Positions 8,399-17,734 of a DNA stretch of 64,000 nt are shown here, piece after piece. Made by a program: the position numbers and the translations under genes. Position 1 is the first letter of the stretch. Every line of letters starts with the position of its first letter. The stretch covers positions 310,001 to 374,000 of the forward strand of contig NZ_QVIO01000004.1 in NCBI RefSeq assembly GCF_003416895.1. Reading direction: 5' to 3'. The notes under the pieces are model-generated. The model was not told the DNA's origin and made no database searches. It saw only the letters and a program-made list of their open reading frames with translations. This DNA comes from Duganella sp. BJB476 (GTDB lineage Bacteria > Pseudomonadota > Gammaproteobacteria > Burkholderiales > Burkholderiaceae_D).

Positions 8399-8896
8399 AT
8401 GGATCAGAACAAGCCATTGGTCGGCGTCATCATGGGTTCGTCGTCGGACTGGGACGTGATGCAGAACGCGGTCTCCATCCTCAAGCAGTTCGGCGTGCCG
8501 TTTGAAGCGCAAGTGATTTCCGCGCACCGCATGCCGGACGAGATGTACGCCTACGCCAAGAGCGCCCGCGCTCGCGGCCTGCGCGCCATCATCGCCGGCG
8601 CCGGCGGCGCGGCCCACCTGCCTGGCATGGTGGCCGCGATGACCATCGTGCCGGTGCTGGGCGTACCGGTGCCGTCCAAGTACCTGCGCGGCGAGGATTC
8701 GCTGCTGTCCATCGTGCAGATGCCCAAGGGCGTGCCGGTGTCGACCTTCGCCATCGGCGAAGCCGGCGCCGCCAATGCCGCGCTGACCGCGGTGGCGATG
8801 ATCGCCGCCAACGACGACGCGCTGGCCGACAAGCTGGAAGCATTCCGTGTCACGCAAACCGAAGCCGCCAAGGCCATGACTTTACCGCTGGAATAA
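8399..8896 (+). CDS. purE: N5-carboxyaminoimidazole ribonucleotide mutase
   Basis: 165 residues, class I PurE size. It moves the carboxyl group of N5-CAIR to give CAIR. The phosphate-binding MGSSSDW at the N-terminus, SAHRMPDEM and GAGGAAHLPGM are all present. It lies between purC and purK with no spacers, so the three should be co-expressed and feed each other (PurK then PurE then PurC). Confidence 0.97.
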   Translation: MDQNKPLVGVIMGSSSDWDVMQNAVSILKQFGVPFEAQVISAHRMPDEMYAYAKSARARGLRAIIAGAGGAAHLPGMVAAMTIVPVLGVPVPSKYLRGEDSLLSIVQMPKGVPVSTFAIGEAGAANAALTAVAMIAANDDALADKLEAFRVTQTEAAKAMTLPLE

Positions 8897-10090
8897 ATGA
8901 GTAAATTGTTTTCACCTATCCTCCCAGCCGCCAATCCGCCAGCCTGGCTGGGTGTGATGGGCGGCGGCCAGCTGGGCCGCATGTTCGCCCAGGCCGCGCA
9001 AAGCATGGGCTATCAAGTGGCCGTGCTGGAACCGGCGGCCGATTGTCCCGCAGGGCAGGTCGCGCAGCGCCTGGTTGAAGCCGGCTACAGCGATGCCGCC
9101 GGCCTCGACGCCTTGGCCGCGCAATGCCTGGCCGTCACCACCGAGTTCGAGAACGTGCCGGCCGACAGCCTGTCGCGCCTGGCGCAGCAAGTGTTTGTCG
9201 CGCCGAACGCGCACGGCGTGTCGGTGGCGCAGGACCGCATCGCCGAGAAGCGCTTCTTCGTCGATTGCGCGTCCAAGTCGGGCGTGATGCCGGCGCCGCA
9301 CAAGGTGATCGCCTCGCATGAAGACATCGCCGCCATCGGCGACGATCTGCTGCCGGGCATCCTGAAGACCGTGCGCATGGGCTACGACGGCAAGGGCCAG
9401 GTCCGCGTGCGCAGCCGCGAGGACGTGCGCGCCGCCTTCGACAGCATGGACGGCGTCACCTGCCTGCTGGAGAAGATGCTGCCGCTGGCCTACGAGGTTT
9501 CGGTGCTGACCGCCCGTGGCGCCGACGGCGAATCGGTGGTCTATCCGATCGCCGAGAATGTCCACCGCGACGGCATCCTGTTCACCACCACCGTGCCCGG
9601 CCCGAACGTGTGCGACGCCAGCGCCAAGATCGCGCAGCAGGCGGCGCAAGCCATCGTTGCCGAGCTGGGTTATGTCGGCGTGCTGTGCATCGAATTCTTC
9701 GTGCTCACCGACGGCAGCCTGGTGGTCAACGAAATGGCGCCGCGTCCGCACAACAGCGGCCACTACACGATGGACGCCTGCGTCACCAGCCAGTTCGCGC
9801 AGCAGGTGCGCGCGATGGCGCGTTTGCCGCTGGGCGATGTGCGCCAGCATTCGCCGGCCGTGATGCTCAACATCCTCGGTGACGTCTGGTTCACCGACGA
9901 CTCCGACGCCACCCGTGAGCCGGCGTGGGACCAGGTGCTGGCGCTGCCGGGCGCCTGCCTGCACCTGTATGGCAAGGACGATCCGCGCCGCGCCCGCAAG
10001 ATGGGTCACCTGACCTTCATCGCGCCGACGCTGGCGCAAGCGCAGCAGCAGCTCAACGCCGCCTGCGCCATCCTCGGTATCGCGCCGTGA
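8897..10090 (+). CDS. purK: N5-carboxyaminoimidazole ribonucleotide synthase
   Basis: 397 residues of the ATP-grasp fold. PurK uses ATP and bicarbonate to carboxylate AIR. Seen: N-terminal GVMGGGQLGRMFAQAA nucleotide-binding region, the ATP-grasp section with VRMGYDGKGQ, EVSVLTARG, and the late EMAPRPHNSGHYTMDAC motif typical of PurK. Its ATG follows the purE stop directly, and its stop overlaps the next gene's GTG start by 4 bases. Confidence 0.96.
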   Translation: MSKLFSPILPAANPPAWLGVMGGGQLGRMFAQAAQSMGYQVAVLEPAADCPAGQVAQRLVEAGYSDAAGLDALAAQCLAVTTEFENVPADSLSRLAQQVFVAPNAHGVSVAQDRIAEKRFFVDCASKSGVMPAPHKVIASHEDIAAIGDDLLPGILKTVRMGYDGKGQVRVRSREDVRAAFDSMDGVTCLLEKMLPLAYEVSVLTARGADGESVVYPIAENVHRDGILFTTTVPGPNVCDASAKIAQQAAQAIVAELGYVGVLCIEFFVLTDGSLVVNEMAPRPHNSGHYTMDACVTSQFAQQVRAMARLPLGDVRQHSPAVMLNILGDVWFTDDSDATREPAWDQVLALPGACLHLYGKDDPRRARKMGHLTFIAPTLAQAQQQLNAACAILGIAP

Positions 10091-11157
10091 AGCCGCAGGC
10101 CGCAACGGTAGCCGATCACACCGCCATCGCGGCGGCGGCGGCGATCCTGGAGGAGGGCGGCCTGGTCGCCTTCCCCACAGAGACCGTCTACGGCCTGGGC
10201 GCCGACGCCGAGAATCCGGCGGCCGTGGCCCGCATCTACCAGGCCAAGGGCCGTCCGAACGACCATCCGGTGATCGTGCACGTCGCCCCCGGCGCCGAGC
10301 TCGACTACTGGGTCACCGATATTCCGCAGGAAGCCCGCCAGCTGGTCGCCGCCTTCTGGCCGGGACCGTTGACCCTGATTTTGAAACGCGCCAGCCACAT
10401 TCCCGACGCCGTTTCCGGCGGCCAGGATACGGTCGGCATTCGTTGCCCGTCGCATCCGGTCGCGATCGCCTTGCTGAGCGCCTTCAAGGGCGGCAAGGGC
10501 GGTGTGGCGGCGCCGTCGGCCAACAAGTTCGGCAACGTCAGCCCGACCACCGCGCAGCACGTGCGCGACGAGTTCGGCCTGGACGAGCAGGACGACGGCG
10601 CCACCGACGGCGAAGCCTGCAGCGGCGCGCTGCTGACCACCGTGCTCGAAGGCGGCGCCAGCCAGGTCGGCATCGAATCGACCATCGTCGACCTGTCGCG
10701 CCTGGCCACGCATGGCCCGGTGCTGCTGCGTCCCGGCCACATCAGCGCGCAGCAGATCGCCGACGTCATCGGCGCGCTGCCGGCCGCGCCGGACCAGGCC
10801 GCGCCGCGCGCCTCCGGCACGCTGGAATCGCACTACGCGCCGCGCACCCCGGTCACCATGCTGGCGCAAGCCGAGCTGACGGCCGCGCTGGCGCAGTTGC
10901 AGGCGCGCGGCGTCAAGGTGGCGCTGATCAGCCACGCCTTGCCGGCGCTGCCGCAGTCGCAATGCATGCTGCCCGCCGATCCGGCCGGCTACGCCTACGG
11001 CCTCTACGCCGCGCTGCGCGGCATGGACCAGACCGGCTCCGACCTGATCCTGGTGGAGACCCCGCCGCAGGGTGCGGAGTGGCTGGGCGTCAACGATCGC
11101 CTGCGCCGTTCGGTGTTCGGCTCGGCCGGTATCATCGCGTCATTGTTGAAAAAATGA
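10087..11157 (+). CDS. tsaC: L-threonylcarbamoyladenylate synthase (Sua5 type)
   Basis: 356 residues from a GTG start that overlaps the purK stop (GTGA), beginning VKPQAATVADHTAIAAAAA. The YrdC-like domain covers roughly 1-210 with FPTETVYGLGADA, KGRPNDHPVIVH and the FWPGPLTLIL segment. A C-terminal Sua5 domain follows (after about 240), which marks the longer Sua5 version as opposed to short TsaC/YrdC. It makes threonylcarbamoyl-AMP for the t6A modification of ANN-decoding tRNAs. Coupling to purK suggests shared expression only. Confidence 0.93.
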   Translation: MKPQAATVADHTAIAAAAAILEEGGLVAFPTETVYGLGADAENPAAVARIYQAKGRPNDHPVIVHVAPGAELDYWVTDIPQEARQLVAAFWPGPLTLILKRASHIPDAVSGGQDTVGIRCPSHPVAIALLSAFKGGKGGVAAPSANKFGNVSPTTAQHVRDEFGLDEQDDGATDGEACSGALLTTVLEGGASQVGIESTIVDLSRLATHGPVLLRPGHISAQQIADVIGALPAAPDQAAPRASGTLESHYAPRTPVTMLAQAELTAALAQLQARGVKVALISHALPALPQSQCMLPADPAGYAYGLYAALRGMDQTGSDLILVETPPQGAEWLGVNDRLRRSVFGSAGIIASLLKK

Positions 11158-11300
11158 GCTGTGTGACCATCGCAACAGGGTGGTGCGATGGGATTGCTTA
11201 TCTGCTAAGCTAAAGCGTTGCCGGTCCAAAAAAAGCCCGGCGACCTTGACCTACCAGCAGAGGCCGCTCTTGCGCCCTGCAGCTTATCCAAGGATGCATC

Positions 11301-12842
11301 ATGTTCAACGCCGCCCGTTTTTGCCTGATTTCCCTCGCCGTCCTGCTGGCCTGCTGCGGAGGCGGCGGCGGTTCCGCCGGCAACCAGACCGGCGGCAATG
11401 TGGTGACGCAACCGCCGGTCCAGCTGCGCGGCGTGCCCATCGGCGGCGCCACGCTGGTGCCGGCCGCCATCGGCGGCGGCGCCATGGCCAACACCATCGA
11501 TCCGGCCGTCATGAAGAAACTGGTCGATGGCGCCATCACCCTCGGCAGTTCCATGACCGGCACGCCGACCTGCGCCATCACCACCTACACCCTCAAGTAC
11601 CACACCGTCGATTCGGTGGCGGCCGACACCGACGCCAGCACCGCCATCATCGTGCCGTCCGGCAGCAACGCGGCTTGCCAGGGCGCCCGTCCGGTGATGC
11701 TGTACGCGCACGGCACGTCGCCGCGCAAGACCACCGACATGGCCAACCTGTCCGGCACCGAGGCGCTGCTGGTGGCGGCGATGTTCGCCACCCAGGGCTA
11801 CATCGTGGTGGCGCCGAACTACGCCGGCTATGCCGGCTCGTCGCTGCCCTACCATGCCTACCTGGACGCCGACCAGCAATCCAACGACATGGTCGACGCC
11901 TTGCGCGCCGCCCGCAGCGTGTTCGGCAGCATCAGCGCCAACGCCTCCAGCCGGCTGATGGTGAGTGGTTACTCTCAAGGCGGCTTCGTGGCGCTGGCCA
12001 CCCAGCGCGCGATGCAGATCAAGTATGCTAGCGAATTCACGGTGACGGCGGCGGCGCCGATGTCCGGCCCGTATGCGCTGCTGCAATTCGGCGACGCCAT
12101 CTACGGCGGTGCGCCGACCATGGGTTCCAGCGGCTTCCTGCCGATGCTGATCAACGCCGGCCAGCGCGCCGGCGCCGCCATCTACAACAGCCTGGACGAC
12201 ATCTACGAAGCCAAGTACGCCACCGGCATCGATACGCTGCTGCCGGGCACGCAGGGCCTGGGCGACTTGGTCGCGGCCGGCAAGCTGCCGAACGACGTGC
12301 TGTTCGCGCAGGATTCCTTGCCGCAGGCGCCAGGCTACGCGTCCTATTTCGGCGTCGACCACCTGATGAAGACCAGCTACCGCAACGGCTACCTGGCCGA
12401 CCTCAAGGCCAATCCCTGCAACGCCAGCCGCGGCGCGCCACTGGCGTGCTCGCCGGCCCAGCCGCTGCGCAAATGGCTGTTGAGGAACGACCTGCGCACC
12501 TACACGCCGACCGTGCCGCTGTTCCTGTGCGGCGGCAACGAAGACCCGGTGGTGCCGTTCGCGAATACCGACGCCACCAATGACTACCTCACCGCCCACG
12601 CCATGTCTTCCGGCCTGCTGACGGTGCTGGACGTGGACGACTCGGCGCTGCTGGTGCCGTATCGCGCCACGCGCGCCGAATTCGCCGCCGCCAAGCAGGT
12701 GCTGCGCCTTTCCGTGCTGGCCAGCACGGGCTCGTCAACGGCCGCCGACAAGGCCGTCAACGACGCTTATCACGCCGGCCTGGTGGCGCCATTCTGTATG
12801 CGCGAAGCAAGAAACTTCTTCGATTCTGCACCAAGCCGGTGA
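11301..12842 (+). CDS. Secreted lipoprotein alpha/beta hydrolase
   Basis: 513 residues. The N-terminus is a signal sequence ending in a lipobox-like LLAC with Cys18 followed by a glycine run, so the protein is probably lipid-anchored in the envelope. The hydrolase core has the AHGTS oxyanion region (136-140), the nucleophile elbow GYSQGG with Ser225, a late Asp in CGGNEDPVVPF and a C-terminal His in DAYHAGL. The layout resembles secretory-lipase/prolyl-oligopeptidase-like esterases. The substrate is unknown. It is monocistronic, with 143 bases upstream and 184 downstream free of genes. Confidence 0.82.
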   Translation: MFNAARFCLISLAVLLACCGGGGGSAGNQTGGNVVTQPPVQLRGVPIGGATLVPAAIGGGAMANTIDPAVMKKLVDGAITLGSSMTGTPTCAITTYTLKYHTVDSVAADTDASTAIIVPSGSNAACQGARPVMLYAHGTSPRKTTDMANLSGTEALLVAAMFATQGYIVVAPNYAGYAGSSLPYHAYLDADQQSNDMVDALRAARSVFGSISANASSRLMVSGYSQGGFVALATQRAMQIKYASEFTVTAAAPMSGPYALLQFGDAIYGGAPTMGSSGFLPMLINAGQRAGAAIYNSLDDIYEAKYATGIDTLLPGTQGLGDLVAAGKLPNDVLFAQDSLPQAPGYASYFGVDHLMKTSYRNGYLADLKANPCNASRGAPLACSPAQPLRKWLLRNDLRTYTPTVPLFLCGGNEDPVVPFANTDATNDYLTAHAMSSGLLTVLDVDDSALLVPYRATRAEFAAAKQVLRLSVLASTGSSTAADKAVNDAYHAGLVAPFCMREARNFFDSAPSR

Positions 12843-13026
12843 AATCGATTTTGCCGTAAGTTGTCTCTATGAAAATACAGCCGAGCAACCGTTCTTTTTA
12901 GCCACAAATGAGGGGGGTTTTTATGTGCTCCCCTATACATTCGCGGTTAAGGCTGGCATATTAGTTGGGTTGCGAATAGCACGGCCGTTCGTATCACACT
13001 ATAAAAAAATTTTTCTAGGAGACAAC

Positions 13027-14451
13027 ATGCGTCATACTAAATTTGCACTTGCGGCAATGACCCTGGCCGTTCTTGCGGGTTGCGGCGGAACCGATCCCAA
13101 GCCCGGCGACCAAACCATCAAGAACAAGTACAGCAGCCAGGTGTCGTTTGGCGACAGCCTGTCCGACGTCGGCTCCTACGCCGTCGGCGCGGTAGCCCAG
13201 CTCAAGGGCGGCAAATTTACGATCAATGGCGACAGCTCCGCCTCCGTCTCCACGCTGACCGGCAAGAACTGGACCGAACTGGTCGCCGCCCAGCTGGGCG
13301 TTGCGGCCCCGTGCGCGGCCCTCACCGGCCTCGACGGCGACGCCAGCAAGAATTTCTCGGTAGCGCCAGTGGCCCATGCCAACTGCTACGGCTACGCCCA
13401 GGGCGGCGCCCGCGTGACCAACCCTGTCGGTCCGGGCAACAAGCTGACCGGCAGCCCGCTGGGCGCGCTGACCATCCCCGTCACCACCCAGATCGACAAC
13501 CACCTGAAAGCCGTTGGCGGCAAGTTCAAGGGCGATGAAATGGTGTTCGTCATGGCCGGCGGCAATGACGCGCTGTTCAACCTGTCCAAGCTGAGTGCCG
13601 ACGCCACCGCGGCCGGCACCGCCGCCGGCGCCAAGGCTGGCGCTGCGGCAGGCGCAGCCGCTTACGTGACCAGCCTGGTAGGCCAGCTGGCCGCCGGCGC
13701 CACCACCCCGCAAGCCGCCGCCGCCGCCATCGGCCTGGCAGCGCAAACGGAAGCGGCCCGCAGCGGCAGCACCCAGAACTCCATCACCCAGGTCGCCATC
13801 GGCACCGCCGCCGTCCAGCCGGGCAATTCGTCGGTCGCTACGCCAGCCGTCTGGCAGCCGATGGTCGCCAAGGCCACGGCCGACGCCACCGCCGCCGGCA
13901 CTGCCGCCGGCAACGCCGCCGGCGCCAAGGCCGGGGCCGACTATGCCGCCGCCCACGGTCCGGATCTGGTGGTCGCGATGGCTACCGCCGGCGCCGAACT
14001 GGCCGCCCTGGTCAAGACCAAGATCATCGCCAACGGCGCCAACTACGTCACCGTGAACAACCTGCCGGACGTGGCCACCACGCCGTCGGGCCGCGGCCAG
14101 CCGGCATCGACCCAGGCCCTGATCAACGCCATGGTGAGCGCCTTCAACGGCGCGCTGACCACCGGCCTGGCATCGGAATCGAAAGTGCTGATCGTCGACG
14201 TGTTCTCGGTCAGCCATGACCAGGCCACCAATCCTGGCCCATACGGCCTGACCAACGTGTCCGAGCCTGCCTGCGATCTGACCGCGCCGACCAACCCGCT
14301 GGGCAGCTCGCTGACCTGCAACGCCGGCAACGTCAAGGCCGGCGACATCAGCCACTGGTCCTTCGCCGACGACGTCCATCCGACGCCGTTCAACAACCTG
14401 CTGCTGGCCCGCTACGTGGCCGAGAAGCTGGTCGTCAAGGGCTGGCTGTAA
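13027..14451 (+). CDS. SGNH/GDSL-family lipoprotein esterase
   Basis: 474 residues from the ATG at 13027, which has AGGAGA 5 bases upstream; a longer frame exists but lacks the signal at its start. The lipobox LAGC places Cys19 as the lipidated residue. Block I FGDSLSDVG has the nucleophile Ser44, block III is GGNDALF and block V is DDVHPTPFN near the C-terminus. Between blocks III and V lies an Ala/Gly-rich insert with a duplicated segment (DATAAGTAAG appears twice, about 95 residues apart). This is a surface or periplasmic lipase/esterase; the repeat is unusual for the catalytic core. Confidence 0.87.
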   Translation: MRHTKFALAAMTLAVLAGCGGTDPKPGDQTIKNKYSSQVSFGDSLSDVGSYAVGAVAQLKGGKFTINGDSSASVSTLTGKNWTELVAAQLGVAAPCAALTGLDGDASKNFSVAPVAHANCYGYAQGGARVTNPVGPGNKLTGSPLGALTIPVTTQIDNHLKAVGGKFKGDEMVFVMAGGNDALFNLSKLSADATAAGTAAGAKAGAAAGAAAYVTSLVGQLAAGATTPQAAAAAIGLAAQTEAARSGSTQNSITQVAIGTAAVQPGNSSVATPAVWQPMVAKATADATAAGTAAGNAAGAKAGADYAAAHGPDLVVAMATAGAELAALVKTKIIANGANYVTVNNLPDVATTPSGRGQPASTQALINAMVSAFNGALTTGLASESKVLIVDVFSVSHDQATNPGPYGLTNVSEPACDLTAPTNPLGSSLTCNAGNVKAGDISHWSFADDVHPTPFNNLLLARYVAEKLVVKGWL

Positions 14452-14464
14452 TTCAGTCGTCGCA

Positions 14465-14495
14465 GGCAGCCGCCGCCTCCGGGCGGGCGGCTGCC
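14465..14495 (+). other. Very stable stem-loop between the GDSL esterase and ompW
   Basis: GGCAGCCGCC (14465-14474) and GGCGGCTGCC (14486-14495) are exact complements, and three more inner pairs extend the stem. No T-run follows, so it looks like an mRNA-stabilising or weak-termination hairpin. Confidence 0.45.
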
Positions 14496-14526
14496 GGACT
14501 CACAACACAATAAATCAGGAGACGAT

Positions 14527-15207
14527 ATGAAGAACACGGTAAAACTGCTGGCGCTGGCCGCCGCACTGACGGTAGCCTCGGCCGCATCGGCGCAACAGAC
14601 CCAGGGCACCTGGCTGGGCACGCTGGGCATCAACAAGATCACGCCGAAAGTGGATTCGGGCGATGTGTCGGCGCCGGCGCTGCCGGGCACCAAGGCCGAC
14701 GTCGGCTCGGACACCAAGCCGCGCTTCGCGATCGCCTACATGGTGACCGATAACATCGCAGCCGAGCTGGACCTGGGCCTGCCGTACAAGCACGACCTGG
14801 TCGGCGCCGGTTCCATCCAGGGCACGGGCAAGCTGGGCACGTCGGAAGTGCTGCCGCCGACCGCCTTCGTGCAGTACCGCTTCCTGCCGGCCAACTCGAT
14901 GTTCCGTCCGTATGTGGGCCTGGGCCTCACCTACGCGATGTTCCAGAAAGAGACCGGCTCCGGCCAGCTGACCGCGCTGCTCAACACCGGCGGCCCGGGC
15001 ACCACCTTCAAGCTGGACGACAAGTGGGCGATGAGCTACCAGATCGGCGGCACCGTGAAGATCAACGAGAAATGGTTTGTCGACGCCACCGTCATCAAGA
15101 CCAAGCTCAAGACCGTAGTGCACTTCTCGACCGGCCAGACCCAGGACGTGCGCCTGGATCCGCTGGCGGTCAGTGTTAGCGTGGGCTACAACTTCAAAGG
15201 CTTCTAA
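14527..15207 (+). CDS. ompW: OmpW-family outer-membrane protein
   Basis: 226 residues with a clear signal peptide (MKNTVKLLALAAALTVASAASAQ). The mature part has alternating beta-strand patterns and the OmpW features GTWLGTLGINKITP, AYMVTDNIAAELDLGLPYKHDL, the FRPYVGLGLTYAMF strand and a C-terminal VSVGYNFKGF ending in an aromatic residue, as required for BAM insertion. OmpW forms a small eight-stranded barrel for hydrophobic molecules. A bidirectional terminator follows. Confidence 0.93.
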   Translation: MKNTVKLLALAAALTVASAASAQQTQGTWLGTLGINKITPKVDSGDVSAPALPGTKADVGSDTKPRFAIAYMVTDNIAAELDLGLPYKHDLVGAGSIQGTGKLGTSEVLPPTAFVQYRFLPANSMFRPYVGLGLTYAMFQKETGSGQLTALLNTGGPGTTFKLDDKWAMSYQIGGTVKINEKWFVDATVIKTKLKTVVHFSTGQTQDVRLDPLAVSVSVGYNFKGF

Positions 15208-15222
15208 GGCTTCGAAGGCATA

Positions 15223-15262
15223 AAAAAAACCGCTGGGGCCTTGCAGCCGCAGCGGTTTTTTT
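15223..15262. terminator. Bidirectional terminator between ompW and gcdH
   Basis: AAAAAAACCGCT and AGCGGTTTTTTT are exact complements around a 16-base loop region. The A and T runs serve both strands, ending the ompW transcript to the right and the gcdH transcript to the left. Confidence 0.9.
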
Positions 15263-15274
15263 ACGTCGGTAATA

Positions 15275-16459
15275 TCACTGGAACGCTTGGATACCAGTCT
15301 GGGCGCGGCCCAGGATCAGCGCGTGGATGTCGTGCGTACCTTCGTAGGTATTGACCACTTCCAGGTTGACCATGTGGCGGATGATGCCGAACTCGTCCGA
15401 GATGCCGTTACCGCCCAGCATATCGCGCGCGACGCGGGCGATGTCCAGCGACTTGCCGCAGGAATTGCGCTTCATCATCGAGGTGATTTCCACCGCCGCC
15501 GTGCCGGCGTCCTTCATGCGGCCCAGCTGCAAACAGCCTTGCAGGCCCAGCGTGATCTCGGTCTGCATGTCGGCCAGCTTCTTCTGCACCAGCTGGTTGG
15601 CGGCCAGCGGACGGCCGAACTGATGGCGGTCCAGCACGTACTGGCGCGCGGTGTGCCAGCAGTCTTCTGCCGCGCCCAGCGCGCCCCAGGCGATGCCGTA
15701 GCGTGCCGAGTTCAGGCAAGTGAACGGACCCTTCAGGCCGCGCACGTCCGGGAATGCGTTCTCTTCCGGGCAGAACACATTGTCCATCACGATCTCGCCG
15801 GTCACCGAAGCGCGCAGGCCGAACTTGCCGTGGATCGCAGGGGCGCTCAGGCCGGCCATGCCTTTTTCCAGCACGAAGCCGCGGATCGCGCCTTCATCGT
15901 CCTTGGCCCAGACCACGAACACGTCGGCGACCGGCGAGTTGGTGATCCACATCTTGGCGCCGCTCAGCGAGTAGCCGCCCGGCACCTTCTTGGCGCGGGT
16001 GATCATCGAGCCCGGATCGGAACCGTGGTTGGGCTCGGTCAGGCCGAAGCAGCCGATCCACTCGCCGGTGGCCAGTTTCGGCAGGTATTTCTGTTTCTGT
16101 TCTTCGGTGCCGAACTCGTAGATCGGCACCATCACCAGCGACGACTGCACGCTCATCATCGAACGGTAGCCGGAATCGATGCGCTCGACTTCGCGCGCGA
16201 TCAGGCCGTAGGCCACGTAGTTCAGGCCGGGACCGCCGTACTGTTCCGGGATGGTCGGGCCCAGCAGGCCCAGCTCGCCCATCTCGCGGAAGATGGTGGT
16301 GTCCATCTTCTCGTGGCGGAAGGCGTCCAGGATGCGCGGCGCCAGCTTGTCCTGGCAATACGCGGCGGCGGCGTCGCGCACCATGCGCTCGTCGTCGGTC
16401 AGTTGCTGGTCCAGCAGCAGGGGATCATCCCAGTGGAATTGGGCGCGGGCTTGGCTCAT
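15275..16459 (-). CDS. gcdH: Glutaryl-CoA dehydrogenase
   Basis: 394 residues of the acyl-CoA dehydrogenase fold. GcdH oxidises and decarboxylates glutaryl-CoA to crotonyl-CoA with FAD, in lysine/tryptophan and aromatic degradation. Seen: CFGLTEPNHGSDPGSM, KMWITNSPVADVFVVWAK, RYGIAWGALGAAEDCW and the end block NTYEGTHDIHALILGRAQTG with the catalytic Glu, all highly typical of GcdH. The flavin reductase gene lies 95 bases upstream on the same strand. Confidence 0.95.
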   Translation of the reverse strand: MSQARAQFHWDDPLLLDQQLTDDERMVRDAAAAYCQDKLAPRILDAFRHEKMDTTIFREMGELGLLGPTIPEQYGGPGLNYVAYGLIAREVERIDSGYRSMMSVQSSLVMVPIYEFGTEEQKQKYLPKLATGEWIGCFGLTEPNHGSDPGSMITRAKKVPGGYSLSGAKMWITNSPVADVFVVWAKDDEGAIRGFVLEKGMAGLSAPAIHGKFGLRASVTGEIVMDNVFCPEENAFPDVRGLKGPFTCLNSARYGIAWGALGAAEDCWHTARQYVLDRHQFGRPLAANQLVQKKLADMQTEITLGLQGCLQLGRMKDAGTAAVEITSMMKRNSCGKSLDIARVARDMLGGNGISDEFGIIRHMVNLEVVNTYEGTHDIHALILGRAQTGIQAFQ

Positions 16460-16554
16460 AGTGGTCTCTCATTATGAAAATTGGTGAAGGCTGCCCGCAT
16501 TCTATGCCGCGGCCACCGGAACGGCTTTTCAAATGGCGACACCAATTTCCGTTT

Positions 16555-17058
16555 TTAGCCCAGGCTGCCGAACTGGCCGCTGTGGAAAATCAGCGGCGGG
16601 GAGGGGGAAAACTCGCACAGCTCGACTTCGCCGACGAAAATCACGTGGTCGCCTTCCGGGTAGCGGCTGCGGTTGTGGCATTCGAACCAGGCCGACGCGC
16701 CCTTGAGGATGGGCTGGCCGGTGCGCGACAGCTCGTATTCGGTGTTTTCCCACGGATCGATGCCGCGCGTGGCGAACTGCTTGGCCAGGTGCGCCTGGTC
16801 GGCCGACAGCACATTGATGACGTAGTGCGAGTTGCCGGTGAAGATGGCCATGCTGTTGGCCGTGGTCGCCAGGCTCCACAGCACCAGCGGCGGGTCCAGC
16901 GACACCGAATTGAAGGAACTGGCCGTCAGGCCGCGGAAGCTGCCGTCCGCCAGCCGGGTGGTGATGACGGTGACGCCGGTGGCGAACTGGCCCAGCGCCT
17001 GGCGAAAATGGCTGGTATCGAAGGGGCGCTGGTCGGCGCGGGGGGAACGAGTGTGCAT
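16555..17058 (-). CDS. Flavin reductase family protein
   Basis: 167 residues of the FMN-binding split-barrel flavin reductase type (DIM6/HpaC-like). Typical parts are FRQALGQFATGVTVITT near the N-terminus, GLTASSFNSVSLDPPLVLWSL, and the late EGDHVIFVGEVE with the HSGQFGSLG end. Such enzymes use NAD(P)H to supply reduced flavin to partner monooxygenases. No monooxygenase is adjacent. It is divergent from msrA and upstream of gcdH. Confidence 0.9.
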   Translation of the reverse strand: MHTRSPRADQRPFDTSHFRQALGQFATGVTVITTRLADGSFRGLTASSFNSVSLDPPLVLWSLATTANSMAIFTGNSHYVINVLSADQAHLAKQFATRGIDPWENTEYELSRTGQPILKGASAWFECHNRSRYPEGDHVIFVGEVELCEFSPSPPLIFHSGQFGSLG

Positions 17059-17167
17059 GGTGGACCTGTAACTTTTCAGCCATTATGCCAAAGTTTACCG
17101 TGCGATAGCGTATTGCCGTGGTTTGCGTTACAGTGAACCCGTGGGCATTCTTCTACGCGAGGGAGTC

Positions 17168-17719
17168 ATGACTAGTCAGTCCGCGCCAGGCACGGCGCTC
17201 GAAACGGCCTATCTGGGCGGCGGCTGCTTCTGGTGCACCGAGGCGGTGTTTGCACGCGTCAAAGGCGTTGTCCATGTCGAGTCCGGCTACACGGGCGGCC
17301 ACCAGCCCGACCCCACCTACGAGCAGATCTGCGCCGGCGACACCGGCCATGCCGAGGTGGTGAAATTGCAATTTGATCCCGCCGTCATCTGTTTTCGCGA
17401 CCTGCTGGAAATCTTCTTCACCATCCACGACCCGACCACCGTCAACCGCCAGGGCAACGACGTCGGCACCCAGTACCGCTCGGTGATTTTTTACCAGTCG
17501 CCGCAGCAGGAAGCCACGGCGCGCCAGGTGATCGCGCAAATGGCCGGGGTCTGGGACGCGCCCATCGTCACCGAACTGTCACCGGCCTCGACCTACTATC
17601 CGGCCGAGGCCTATCATCAGGATTACTTCAGCCAGCATCCGCTGCAAAGCTATTGCGCCTTCGTGGTCGCGCCCAAGGTCGCCAAGTTCAAGAGCACCTA
17701 TGCGCATCGCTTAAAATAA
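17168..17719 (+). CDS. msrA: Peptide methionine sulfoxide reductase A
   Basis: 183 residues from the ATG at 17168 with GAGGGAG upstream. The catalytic motif GCFWC (LGGGCFWCTEAVF) is intact, with GYTGGHQPDPTYEQICAGDTGHAEVV after it. It reduces methionine-S-sulfoxide in proteins using thioredoxin. The next gene, an HD-GYP regulator, starts 15 bases later, so they may be co-transcribed. Confidence 0.96.
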   Translation: MTSQSAPGTALETAYLGGGCFWCTEAVFARVKGVVHVESGYTGGHQPDPTYEQICAGDTGHAEVVKLQFDPAVICFRDLLEIFFTIHDPTTVNRQGNDVGTQYRSVIFYQSPQQEATARQVIAQMAGVWDAPIVTELSPASTYYPAEAYHQDYFSQHPLQSYCAFVVAPKVAKFKSTYAHRLK

Positions 17720-17734
17720 AACAAGGGGACATGC

